The notes under the pieces are model-generated. The model ran no database searches. It was not told the origin of the DNA and worked only from the letters and a program-made list of their open reading frames with translations. The translations under genes and the position numbers were made by a program. Of a stretch of DNA of 64,000 nucleotides, positions 36,795 through 45,328 are shown in pieces. The DNA is taken from the NCBI RefSeq assembly GCF_007860125.1, contig NZ_SJPW01000007.1:621750-685749 (forward strand), read 5' to 3'. The stretch comes from Rubripirellula tenax. Lineage in GTDB: Bacteria > Planctomycetota > Planctomycetia > Pirellulales > Pirellulaceae. How positions within the stretch are numbered: position 1 is the first letter of the stretch; each line of letters opens with the position of its first letter.

Positions 36795-38972
36795 TCAACG
36801 ATTCCATTCGCCGGCGGTGATCGCTCCGTCACCGTCTTTGTCGATGTTTCTGAACTGACGATCAAAAATGGAATGAAACTCCTCGCGAGTCAACTTTCCA
36901 TTTTTGTCCTGGTCCGCGCCGGCAAAAGATGCGTGCGAATGCTCGTCCGGTGTTAGCACGTCATCTCCATTCTTGTCCTTTTTTGCGAAGCCTTCCGCAA
37001 AGTGGCCGATGTACTCGGCATGCGTGATCTGTTGATCCTTGTTGGCGTCCTTTTCGACAAACGAAGTAGCTTGCTTCGCGTTTGGTTTCTTCTTCGGTTC
37101 GCCATTATCATCGGCGACCGAAATCGCTTGGTTCGCAAATCCGCCCTTCGCCTTGCCGGCCTCCGGATAGCTTCGCAGGAAATTGTTTTCGTCGATAAGA
37201 TTTAGCAAGTAGTGAGTCGTTCCGCCGGGAAGATCGACCGTCACTTTCATGTTGTCCGTCAGAGTTGCCGGTGCGTGAAACCATTCCTCGTGTTTTTGGT
37301 TTCCGTTCGTCGTGTAGATCAAGTCGCTGCGCACAATCTTCGCGCCGTTCTCGCGAAATGCGAATTCGACGGTGTTGCCCGTCTTCACATGAGACAGAAC
37401 CGAGCAAACGCTTTCTTTTCCAGGAAGATCATCGGCACAGTTTGGGTTGTAACTGGGATAGCTGGCATTCATTTCCGTCAACATGTCCGACAGTTGTCGA
37501 TTCATCGTCGCTGCTTTTTCGGGCAAGTCGGACGCTAGGTTGATGGCTTCTTCGATATCCACACGCTGCGGAGTACCGCCACTGGAATCGTACAGTCGGA
37601 ACAGTTCCAGTTCCGGTGTCTCGGTGTTTACATGGTCGTAGTTGCGGATCAGCTTGTAGTCTCCGGTCCGGATTGTGCTCTCCAGTGCGACGCCATGTGG
37701 AAAATGCCACATCATCGTGTCTCGCACGCTTCCATCGGCGAATTTTACGAGTCCCCCGTCAGTCGGTTCGTTCAACAGTAAAGGTGAAAGATCGCAGCCA
37801 TCTAGATGCTTTCCAGTTGGAGACTCCGATCCCGTCAACGACAAGATGGTCGGATAAAAATCGAGTCCATTGACCATCACATTGGATTGCACACCTTGCT
37901 TGATTCCGGGGCCAACGATGAACAATGGCACGCGAGTTCCACCTTCCTTGGCCGAAATTTTTCCGCGGTCCAGTGGATTGTTGTCGGTGTATCGTTCGTC
38001 GGGTCCGCCTTCCATCCCACCATTGTCCGACGTAAAAATGACGTATGTGTTCTCGCTCAACTTGTGCCCTGGCCAACGTGGATCGTCGGTTTCATCCATG
38101 TAGTCAATCACTTGGCCGACGTAATGGTCTAGCATTTCGACCATTGCACAGTAGAACGGGTTTAGCTGGCCAGGAACTTCTTTTGTATTCGTGCGACGCG
38201 GATCGACGCCAAGTTTTTGTACATACTTGTCCAAAAGTGCTTTTGATCGCGTGTGAATTGGCGAGTGGACCAACCACGTCGCGTAGTAAAGAAAGAACGG
38301 TTCGTCTTTGTTTTGACGCAAAAAGTCGAGGGCGTCTTCGTTGTTTTGGTGGTAAGGGAATCCATCTTTATCCAAACGGTACGGATCGTTCGCGTCATCC
38401 GTTGCAAATCCGTCGAGGCGATCTTTCGGTGCCGAGTGAGCACCGCGATCCGAACGCGTGAAGTCGAAACCAACATCCATCGGTTGGGGGAACGCATGGT
38501 GATCGATCGCGATGTGCCATTTACCGACGTGGCCAGTGGTGTAACCGTTGTGACCAAGTGCCTTGGCGAGCGTCATTTCGTCGGCCGGCATCCGCCCGCT
38601 GTACCACGGATCCATCATGCGAGTGTGTTTGTTCCGTGCCATGGGCGGCGCGCCACCGACCACATGCGTTTTCTGCGCCCTGGCGGGATGGTTGCCACTC
38701 ATGATCGCACAGCGACTGGGCGCACACGTCGGCGCGGGCGAGTACGCTTGCCAAAACATCACGCCTCGCTTGGCAAACGCATCCAGATGCGGCGTCTCGG
38801 TCGGCGAAGGTTCGTCGATGTCGTAGCACTTCACATCCTGCCAGCCCAAATCGTCGGTCAAGATCAACACGACATTGGGTTTGGGCCTTGGATCGGCCGC
38901 ACTCAACGAAGAACCCATGGGCCCCAGCGAAGTCAGCAACAGCAGTACGACAAGTGAAAGTAGCGTTTTCAT
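36795..38972 (-). CDS. Secreted sulfatase with C-terminal EF-hand region
   Basis: 725 residues from ATG 38972 (MKTLLSLVVLLLLTSLG, signal peptide, cleavage near LSAADP). Arylsulfatase S1 core: NVVLILTDDLGWQDVKCYD (metal Asp pair) and the formylglycine motif CAPSR near residue 91, which needs a maturation enzyme to convert Cys. Further landmarks are GHVGKWHI, IFTSDNGG and GWNR-type end. Residues about 636-725 contain four EF-hand-like loops (DANKDQQITHAEY, DKNGDDVLTPDEH, DQDKNGKLTREEF, DKDGDGAITAGEW). Calcium binding is inferred; substrate unknown. It may be the last gene of the fucosidase-sulfatase operon, though a 67-bp gap separates it from the previous gene. Confidence 0.93.
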   Translation of the reverse strand: MKTLLSLVVLLLLTSLGPMGSSLSAADPRPKPNVVLILTDDLGWQDVKCYDIDEPSPTETPHLDAFAKRGVMFWQAYSPAPTCAPSRCAIMSGNHPARAQKTHVVGGAPPMARNKHTRMMDPWYSGRMPADEMTLAKALGHNGYTTGHVGKWHIAIDHHAFPQPMDVGFDFTRSDRGAHSAPKDRLDGFATDDANDPYRLDKDGFPYHQNNEDALDFLRQNKDEPFFLYYATWLVHSPIHTRSKALLDKYVQKLGVDPRRTNTKEVPGQLNPFYCAMVEMLDHYVGQVIDYMDETDDPRWPGHKLSENTYVIFTSDNGGMEGGPDERYTDNNPLDRGKISAKEGGTRVPLFIVGPGIKQGVQSNVMVNGLDFYPTILSLTGSESPTGKHLDGCDLSPLLLNEPTDGGLVKFADGSVRDTMMWHFPHGVALESTIRTGDYKLIRNYDHVNTETPELELFRLYDSSGGTPQRVDIEEAINLASDLPEKAATMNRQLSDMLTEMNASYPSYNPNCADDLPGKESVCSVLSHVKTGNTVEFAFRENGAKIVRSDLIYTTNGNQKHEEWFHAPATLTDNMKVTVDLPGGTTHYLLNLIDENNFLRSYPEAGKAKGGFANQAISVADDNGEPKKKPNAKQATSFVEKDANKDQQITHAEYIGHFAEGFAKKDKNGDDVLTPDEHSHASFAGADQDKNGKLTREEFHSIFDRQFRNIDKDGDGAITAGEWNR

Positions 38973-39039
38973 AGTCAAGCGTATCGTTCAGTAATGAGAG
39001 CCTGTGAGGTTGCCGATGGCGACCAAATCGTGGCGGTTG

Positions 39040-40431
39040 TTAGTAGTTCAGCTTTGCATTCGCAGTTGGTTTTTGGCGTTCACCCTTCCACCACTCACTG
39101 GGCCCCTGTTCTTCGATGTCGGCCCATGTCTTGAAGAGAATCTGTTTCATCTCCTCCGTCTTATCAGGCATCGTTTCAGCTAGGTCGGTTTCTTCTTTCC
39201 AGTCTTTCTGGATTTCGTAAAGTTGGAATTGCGTCAGCGTGTCGTTACCCACGATTTTCCAATCGCCGATCCGCATCGCGACCCGATCGTCCGCTGGGGA
39301 AACATGCGTCCGCCAGAACAAGGGCACCGTGCGTTGGACCGACGTGCCGGCAAACGCGGGCACCATGCTGACACCATCGATCGTTCGATCGGCGGGAATC
39401 GGAATCCCGACGATGTCCAATACGGTGGAAAAGATGTCGGTTCCGATCACGGGAACATCGCTGGTCGTTCCCGGTGCGATGTGACCCGGCCAACGCGCAA
39501 GGCCTGGCACCCGGATACCACCTTCATGATCGCTGCGTTTGTGGCCTCGCAAGCCACCTGTCACGCCTCCGAAACCGGGGACGGGACCGTTATCGGATGT
39601 GAAAAACAGCAGCGTATTTTCGCTGACGCCCTGCGCATCCAACGCGTCCATGACCATGCCCAACGCGTTGTCCATCTGGGTAATGTTGCCCATGTACTTG
39701 CTGTTCTTGTGTCCCTTGTACAGTGATTCAAACCGCGTATCCGTTGCAATGGGTGAGTGAGGTTCGTGCACCCAGACCGACATTGCAAACGGCTTCGAAG
39801 GATCATGCACGTCTTTCAACCAGTGCGCCGCCTCGGCTGCAACCAACTGCGCCGAATAGCCTTGCGTCGCGCCGACGGGATCGCCGTTGCGAACAAAGTT
39901 ATTGGGATTCTTGTGGCTGGGACTCGCGTTGTTGTGCGTGTACATCCAGTAGTCGAACCCATGTTCGCCCGGTTGAGGAAATTCCGGGTTATTGAAATGC
40001 TGGCTCGAGTTGAGGTGCCATTTGCCGACGTGACACGTTTCGTAGCCAGCTTCTTTGAGCAATTCGGGGTACGTGATTTCGCTTTCTCGCAGATGGGCGT
40101 CGTGAATCCCAGACAAGTGACGCCAGACGCCGTTTCGATACGGAGTCCGTCCCGTCAGGATGGCTGAACGCGAGGGCGAACAGACGCCACAAGCAGAATA
40201 GCACTGCATGAACTTCACGCCCTGCGAAGCCATTCGATCCATGTTGGGCGTCTGAATCAGCTCGTTGCCGTAAGTCGCCGAGTCGCCCCAACCCATATCG
40301 TCGGCCACGAAGATGACGACGTTCGGCTTCGCGGGATCCGCCGGCGACGGTTCGACGGATCGGGCGTGCTCGCAACAGCAGGTCAGCAAAACGGCCAGCA
40401 CCGCGAAACGCAATTGTTTGAATTGACTCAT
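39040..40431 (-). CDS. Secreted sulfatase
   Basis: 463 residues with a signal peptide (FAVLAVLLTCCCEHA). S1 sulfatase landmarks: NVVIFVADDMGWGDSATYG with metal ligands, QCYSACGVCSPSRSAILTGR with the formylglycine site CSPSR near residue 85, YETCHVGKWHLN, LLFFTSDNGPVPG. It hydrolyses sulfate esters, presumably in the periplasm after Cys-to-formylglycine conversion. ATG 40431 overlaps the stop of the upstream sulfatase by 4 nt (ATGA), so translation is coupled. The operon context with a GH29 fucosidase suggests sulfated fucose-containing glycans. No accessory domain; the C-terminus is basic (KGERQKPTANAKL). Confidence 0.95.
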   Translation of the reverse strand: MSQFKQLRFAVLAVLLTCCCEHARSVEPSPADPAKPNVVIFVADDMGWGDSATYGNELIQTPNMDRMASQGVKFMQCYSACGVCSPSRSAILTGRTPYRNGVWRHLSGIHDAHLRESEITYPELLKEAGYETCHVGKWHLNSSQHFNNPEFPQPGEHGFDYWMYTHNNASPSHKNPNNFVRNGDPVGATQGYSAQLVAAEAAHWLKDVHDPSKPFAMSVWVHEPHSPIATDTRFESLYKGHKNSKYMGNITQMDNALGMVMDALDAQGVSENTLLFFTSDNGPVPGFGGVTGGLRGHKRSDHEGGIRVPGLARWPGHIAPGTTSDVPVIGTDIFSTVLDIVGIPIPADRTIDGVSMVPAFAGTSVQRTVPLFWRTHVSPADDRVAMRIGDWKIVGNDTLTQFQLYEIQKDWKEETDLAETMPDKTEEMKQILFKTWADIEEQGPSEWWKGERQKPTANAKLNY

Positions 40432-41792
40432 TTCTTTTTCCGTTTCTCTGAAAGACTATTTTCGCTCGGCGCCGTCGGCAACGAGTCCTTCCACGCATCC
40501 AATTTTTCGGTCAAACGTTCCATGACCTCAGGATGGCCGGTCGCGACATTGTTCTTTTCGGCCCAGTCGCTTTCCAAATCGTACAACTCCGCCATCTGCG
40601 TTTCTTTGTTGACCAGCAGTTTCCACTTGCCCTCACGGACACCGAGTGAAGGCCATGTGTACTCATGTGAATCGCCGCCCTTCCATTCCCAGAAAATCGG
40701 CTTGGTCCTTGTTACTGGCTCACCTTTGAACGCGGCGAACACGCTTTCGCCATCGGGCGCGAAGTCCTTGGGTAACGGCACGCCGGCAACCTCCAGGAAC
40801 GTCGGCAACAAGTCGACCGCGGTAATCACCGACGTCGAATCGGTTCTTCCGGGCGGCACAATTCCTGGCCAGCGAACGATGAACGGCACCCGAATCCCGC
40901 CAGCGAAAAGTGCTCGTTTTCGGCCTTTCAATCCGCCGGTTTCGCCGACCGAGTAATAGCCGCCCAAGCCAATTTTTTCCTTGTCGTGAAATTTCTGTGT
41001 CTCATCACGTGTCACTTCGGGGCCGTTGTCGGTCGAGAAAACGACCAGCGTATTCTCGTCGATTTTCAATTCTTTCAACAACGCGAACACTCGTCCAACA
41101 CCTTCGTCTGCCTCGGCGATGATGGACGCATAAACTCTTTGCTGTTCGCTCAAATCCTTGAACTGTTCCATGAACCGATCTTGTGGATAGTGTGCCAAGT
41201 GCGCTTCATGAAGCCACAGATTGACAAAGAAGGGTTGGTCCTTGAATTCTCGAATGAACTCAACAGCATGGTCCACCGATGCCATGCCATCTTTTTTGAT
41301 TTCGTTTTTTCCCGACCCGTTGAACGTCGCATAGCGGTCGTAGCCGTAGGCGTCTTCGGACGGTGAGTCAGCGACGCTGCCGAGATGCCATTTCCCGAAG
41401 TGCCCGGTTCTGTAGCCGGCACTTTTCAGCATGCGAGGCAGCATCGGAGCTTGCGGATCGAGCCAGTCGGGCATGCCCCTTTTGATGTGGGCGCCAATAC
41501 TTTGGAAGTGTTGGTGGACGCATTGCCTTGCCGGGAACTGACCCGTCATCACGGCAACCCGGCTAGGCGAACAGACGGGGCTGTTGACCGTGAAGTTCGC
41601 AAAGTCGATGCCCTCGCTCGCCATCCGGTCTAGGTTCGGCGTCTTGCAAAAGGTGCTGCCGTGGATTCCCAAATCGCCGTATCCCCAATCATCGGCGAAT
41701 ATGAAAATGATATTGGGCTTGGGCGGGTCGTCTGCGGCCAATCCAGTCGTTGCAACAAAGGCGGTGATGATCAAAGCGAACATTTTATTCAT
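40428..41792 (-). CDS. Secreted sulfatase
   Basis: 454 residues with a signal peptide (MNKMFALIITAFVATTGLA, cleavage before DDPPK). S1 landmarks are NIIFIFADDWGYGDLGIHGS, TVNSPVCSPSRVAVMTGQFP with formylglycine site CSPSR near residue 77, GYRTGHFGKWHLGS and VVFSTDNGPEV. ATG 41792 overlaps the upstream glycoside-hydrolase-like gene by 4 nt (ATGA), and its own stop overlaps the next sulfatase by 4 nt. It differs clearly from its neighbours, so the three operon sulfatases probably attack different sulfate positions or linkages (inference). The C-terminus is Lys/Arg-rich. Confidence 0.95.
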   Translation of the reverse strand: MNKMFALIITAFVATTGLAADDPPKPNIIFIFADDWGYGDLGIHGSTFCKTPNLDRMASEGIDFANFTVNSPVCSPSRVAVMTGQFPARQCVHQHFQSIGAHIKRGMPDWLDPQAPMLPRMLKSAGYRTGHFGKWHLGSVADSPSEDAYGYDRYATFNGSGKNEIKKDGMASVDHAVEFIREFKDQPFFVNLWLHEAHLAHYPQDRFMEQFKDLSEQQRVYASIIAEADEGVGRVFALLKELKIDENTLVVFSTDNGPEVTRDETQKFHDKEKIGLGGYYSVGETGGLKGRKRALFAGGIRVPFIVRWPGIVPPGRTDSTSVITAVDLLPTFLEVAGVPLPKDFAPDGESVFAAFKGEPVTRTKPIFWEWKGGDSHEYTWPSLGVREGKWKLLVNKETQMAELYDLESDWAEKNNVATGHPEVMERLTEKLDAWKDSLPTAPSENSLSEKRKKK

Positions 41793-42958
41793 TCTAAATT
41801 CCAGTCGATGCGAGCATCGCGATTCGAAAGATCAATCCAAATAGATGCGTGTTGAAAGTCTCGTGTAGCGGTCATGCCGTCCCACGTCGCAGCGGACTTC
41901 GGTGGACCGAGGGGCCGATCGAGTTCGGGGTAGTCGTCAAGCATTCCGTTGATGTCGGTGTATCCCCAGGAATAACAGAAGTGTGAACCGGGTTGCGCGC
42001 CGATCAGGAAGCATGCGAGCGGAAACGTGATGCGTTGACGGGCCAGTTCAAGCAACTCGGCGTGCGGACGTTTCATCATCTCGCGATCAAGCCAGTTGAA
42101 TCCCGGCCACCCTTTGATGACGACAAACTTTCCCTTCGACGCGGCAATCGCGATGGAATCGATGTCGGCTTTGATGTCTTCCGCCGACGTCGAATGAAAT
42201 GCATCGAAGTGTTCAATCATGACGCCATCGATGCCTTCCCAATCAAGGATCTCGCGAAAATCCGTTGCTCGCAAACCGTTGACCAAAACAATGCTGTCGG
42301 GGCCGAGTTTGCGTTTCGTCATCACGATCATCTCGCGAAGACCCGCGACCACCTCGCTCGCTTTCTTGTCGCCAATCTGTTTGGCCAGGCCCGGCGAAAT
42401 CGCTTGGGGAAGCGCGTCGATGAACACGCCGCCAAGGGGAGCGTCGTGGTTCGCTTTCGCGACGATGTCCGACCACCACTGGCGAAACGCTGCGTTGGAC
42501 GGATCCGGACGCGGCGTACCGGACGGGTGTGTGACGACATCGCCGGCAGCGTTTCGTAGCGTCCATTCCGGTTGATACGATTCATACGCAACATACCCGG
42601 GCCAATTGATCATCGCATTCAAATAGAAAAGTACTTTCGCATCAGGATTTTTCGCCACGATCCGCCGCGCCGAGTCAGCGATGCCGGCTTCGGTGCTTCC
42701 GTGGACGCGGGCTCCATGGCTCTTTTCCAGCACGATGAACCGGCTGTGGTTGGCCAGAAAATCAACCTCGCCATCGGTCAAGTCGGTCGTGCGTTTTCCG
42801 AAGTGAATGTTCAGCGGCACACGATCCCAAGTGAACCCGGGGAAAACGGCGGGCTTGGAACTCTCATCGCGCGATGGTTCGGCCGCTTCGGCGACGCAGG
42901 TGCAAACTACTAGCAGTGTGATCCAGGCAACGTTGGGGCCATTCATCAAGTTCGTCAT
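41789..42958 (-). CDS. Secreted TIM-barrel glycoside-hydrolase-like protein
   Basis: 389 residues with a signal peptide (NVAWITLLVVCTCVAEA). The body has beta/alpha-barrel hallmarks: FIVLEKSHGAR, NPDAKVLFYLNAMINWPGY, APLGGVFIDALPQA, SIVLVNGLRATDF, GIDGVMIEHFDAF and GKFVVIKGWPG. Acidic residues at strand ends (FIDAL, IEHF) could be catalytic. It resembles the putative GHL15 / GH-like barrel families, but I cannot assign a CAZy family. It lies directly after the GH29 gene (18-bp gap) and overlaps the next sulfatase by ATGA, so it is a committed member of the operon. Confidence 0.75.
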   Translation of the reverse strand: MTNLMNGPNVAWITLLVVCTCVAEAAEPSRDESSKPAVFPGFTWDRVPLNIHFGKRTTDLTDGEVDFLANHSRFIVLEKSHGARVHGSTEAGIADSARRIVAKNPDAKVLFYLNAMINWPGYVAYESYQPEWTLRNAAGDVVTHPSGTPRPDPSNAAFRQWWSDIVAKANHDAPLGGVFIDALPQAISPGLAKQIGDKKASEVVAGLREMIVMTKRKLGPDSIVLVNGLRATDFREILDWEGIDGVMIEHFDAFHSTSAEDIKADIDSIAIAASKGKFVVIKGWPGFNWLDREMMKRPHAELLELARQRITFPLACFLIGAQPGSHFCYSWGYTDINGMLDDYPELDRPLGPPKSAATWDGMTATRDFQHASIWIDLSNRDARIDWNLE

Positions 42959-42976
42959 GTTGGTTAAGGAAATGCG

Positions 42977-44746
42977 CTATTCGATCGGTTCGAACTCGAT
43001 CGCTTTCAAGCTGGACGACTTGATGTCTCCATCCACGCATCGGACCGAAACTTTGTAGCGGCCGGGCTCTGGGAAATGGATCCAGCCGATGGGAAACGAT
43101 TGATAGTTGTGCGAGGAGTTTTGTTGGTTCTGGATCTTCTCGCCACCATCGACGGAAACCTCCCACACCAAGCGCCCCGTTCCTGAGTATGTGAGTGCGA
43201 CGTTGTATTCGCCTGGCTTGTGAACATCGACATCCCACGACGCGGCGCCACCCTTTTCGAATCCGTGTGCATGGACAATGCCCTTCCACTCGCCGAACTT
43301 TTCCATCCATCGTTTCGGTGACTTCTCGGCATTGTCAACTTCGGCGAACTCGGCCAGCACTTCCGTCGCGTGTTCAGGATCAATTGCCCAAACCGGATCC
43401 ACTTCGGGTTCCGATTCCAATTCTATTTGAATCACCGAAACGAGTTTTTCGGGCGCACTTGGCGGCACGTTGATCACGGTCCAGTCGACTTCACGCGACC
43501 ATTTCAGCGATTCCGGTTGATCGCTTCCCAGTAGTTGAGCCGATTTGATCGACGTCTTCAGGTTGGGCAAGTGAAGTTTGCCCGATGTGGGCCAATCGAA
43601 CACGCATAGAAACAGCGTGTTGTCTTTGCGAGTTACATCGCCCCAAGGCAAAGCGTGTTGCCAAGGCGACGCATCGGTGTTGTAGACGACCTGTGGGTAG
43701 CGGTAAATCCAATCGCCCGCATCGGTCAGGGTCTTGGTGGCCCGCGCTGGTACTGCTCCATCGCCTTGCGGGCCGATGTTTAGCATGTAAGTTCCGCCGC
43801 GTCCGACGCATGCGATCAAGCGGTGAAGGATCTCTTTCGGCGACTTCCAATATTCGTCGTACCAAGCGTACGCCCATGAATCGTTGGTGGTATCAACGCT
43901 TTCCCACATCCCTTCGATGTTGTGGCGTGGTACTTCCATGTCGCCCAACGTTTGATAGTCACCCAGGTCGTGACCCGCGCGGCCCGACACCAGCGCTCGT
44001 GGTTGGTTCTTGTGAACAAGATCCACGAGTTGCTCGACGTAGTGTTTTGGCATCTTTCCCGGCGTGTCGAACCAGACCAACTCGATGGGACCGTATTCGG
44101 TGGTGATTTCGTTGACCTGGGGCAAACACTTCTTTTCAAAGTAATCGTCGAAGGTTGCCGGATCTCCGTTCTCGTCTTCTGTCGGTCCGTTGCCACCGCC
44201 GGGAAACGTCCAGTCTTGGTTGTGTGAGTAATAGAACCCAAATCCTAGCCCAGCTTCGCGGCACGCCGCGGCAAGTTCTTTCATTGGATCCTTCTTCCAC
44301 GGCGTAGCGTCAACGATATTGAAATCGTTGGCCTTCGATTCATACATCGCGAAGCCGTCGTGATGCTTGGCGGTAATGACGATGTATTTCATTCCCGCAT
44401 CCTTTGCGATGCGAGCGATTTCCTTGGCATCGAACTGGGTGGGATTGAACTTGCCGGCAAGTTGCTTGTAATCGTCGATGGGAATTCCAGCCATGCGAGG
44501 ATTCATGATCCATTCGCCGATCCCGTAGTAGGTCTTGCCGTCAACCTCGTTGCCAAGCAGCGAATACAACCCCCAGTGGATGAACATCGCATAGTTGCCT
44601 TCGTCGAACAATTGTCCGCGATCGGCATTTTCGGCGCGGAGCTTGACCACTTGGTCGCCCCACATCTTTTCCATTTCCTGTGCGTTGGCGGAACCCAGAA
44701 ACGCAGCAGCGACAATCGCAAGCAGACAACGAGCGTATTCTTTCAT
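42977..44746 (-). CDS. Alpha-L-fucosidase, GH29
   Basis: 589 residues. ATG 44746 is preferred (AAGAAG 7 nt upstream, then signal peptide EYARCLLAIVAAAFLGSANA); a second ATG lies at 44752. GH29 landmarks are FIHWGLYSLLGNE, MKYIVITAKHHDGFAMYES with the substrate-binding HH, GFYYSHNQDW and ELVWFDTPGKMP with the nucleophile Asp near residue 226. The acid/base is not fixed in position in this family. Residues about 450-589 are a beta-sandwich extension (ASWDVDVHKPGEYNVALTYS) that may bind carbohydrate. It releases L-fucose from exported glycans. First gene of the operon; a palindromic element lies in its upstream region. Confidence 0.95.
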   Translation of the reverse strand: MKEYARCLLAIVAAAFLGSANAQEMEKMWGDQVVKLRAENADRGQLFDEGNYAMFIHWGLYSLLGNEVDGKTYYGIGEWIMNPRMAGIPIDDYKQLAGKFNPTQFDAKEIARIAKDAGMKYIVITAKHHDGFAMYESKANDFNIVDATPWKKDPMKELAAACREAGLGFGFYYSHNQDWTFPGGGNGPTEDENGDPATFDDYFEKKCLPQVNEITTEYGPIELVWFDTPGKMPKHYVEQLVDLVHKNQPRALVSGRAGHDLGDYQTLGDMEVPRHNIEGMWESVDTTNDSWAYAWYDEYWKSPKEILHRLIACVGRGGTYMLNIGPQGDGAVPARATKTLTDAGDWIYRYPQVVYNTDASPWQHALPWGDVTRKDNTLFLCVFDWPTSGKLHLPNLKTSIKSAQLLGSDQPESLKWSREVDWTVINVPPSAPEKLVSVIQIELESEPEVDPVWAIDPEHATEVLAEFAEVDNAEKSPKRWMEKFGEWKGIVHAHGFEKGGAASWDVDVHKPGEYNVALTYSGTGRLVWEVSVDGGEKIQNQQNSSHNYQSFPIGWIHFPEPGRYKVSVRCVDGDIKSSSLKAIEFEPIE

Positions 44747-45044
44747 GTTCATTCTTCTTGGAGATGCTCGCACCCGTTTATTGCGAGAACGGGTGCTCTT
44801 TGAATTTGGCGGGCAACAAGCAACGGTTTCAAAATCAAAGGTTATCAGATTGCGACGACGATGTGATGGATCGAACCCTGACGCGACTTCCCCAGAATAG
44901 TCTGGTTGGTTTATCAAATGCTAAGTGGAAAAGAACGGCTGCCGAGGATGAATTGCGACGCATCCGAAATGAAATGCGACACATTTTCTGCAGCGTCGGC
45001 ACTCGCAATGCGGGCATGTCAGCAAGGCTATTCACGACGGTTAA

Positions 45045-45142
45045 GGATCGAGCGGAAAATAGCTACCGTAACTCGGGTACTTTTGCCCGAGATGTTCGCG
45101 ACGGGCAAGAATGCCCATCGTACATTTTTCCGCGCTCGATCC
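45045..45142. repeat. Palindromic element with two inner hairpins
   Basis: The outer arms ggatcgagcggaaaa (45045-45059) and ttttccgcgctcgatcc (45126-45142) pair except for a 2-nt bulge. Inside are ctcggg/cccgag (45072-45091) and gggca/tgccc (45103-45116). The three-stem shape suggests a mobile palindromic repeat or a structured RNA. No second copy was noticed in the window. Confidence 0.6.
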
Positions 45143-45217
45143 TAAGGTGCGTTGGTTGACGGCCAATCGCTGGCGACGAAACCCGGTCGATGCCGAACTC
45201 GTGTCTGTTGTCTGCAC

Positions 45218-45258
45218 AAAAAAAATCCCTCTGCTCGCCAAGCGGCGAACAAAGGGAT
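45218..45258 (-). terminator. Intrinsic terminator of the DUF1559 gene
   Basis: On the minus strand, a 15-bp stem (arms 45244-45258 and 45225-45239, two G-U wobbles, 4-nt loop) runs into a run of eight T's (A's at 45218-45225 on the plus strand). It is 70 bp past the DUF1559 stop. Confidence 0.88.
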
Positions 45259-45328
45259 ATACGAGTCTTTAGCTCACAACATCAAAAGCCGGGCTGGCTA
45301 TTTTCGATGCCTTGACAAGAGGGAGTCT

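Larger units (their letters stand above)
44747..45328. other. Intergenic region upstream of the fucosidase operon
   Basis: About 580 bp with no gene; frames across it are fragments. It holds a cloverleaf-like palindromic element (45045-45142) and the terminator of the DUF1559 gene (45218-45258). The operon promoter should be between about 44750 and 45040 but no clear -35/-10 was identified. Confidence 0.5.

Noticed and set aside
40366..40956. 196-codon plus-strand frame inside sulfatase genes
   Set aside because: Antisense to the conserved C-terminal part of a sulfatase; Ser/Pro/Phe-rich product without motifs.
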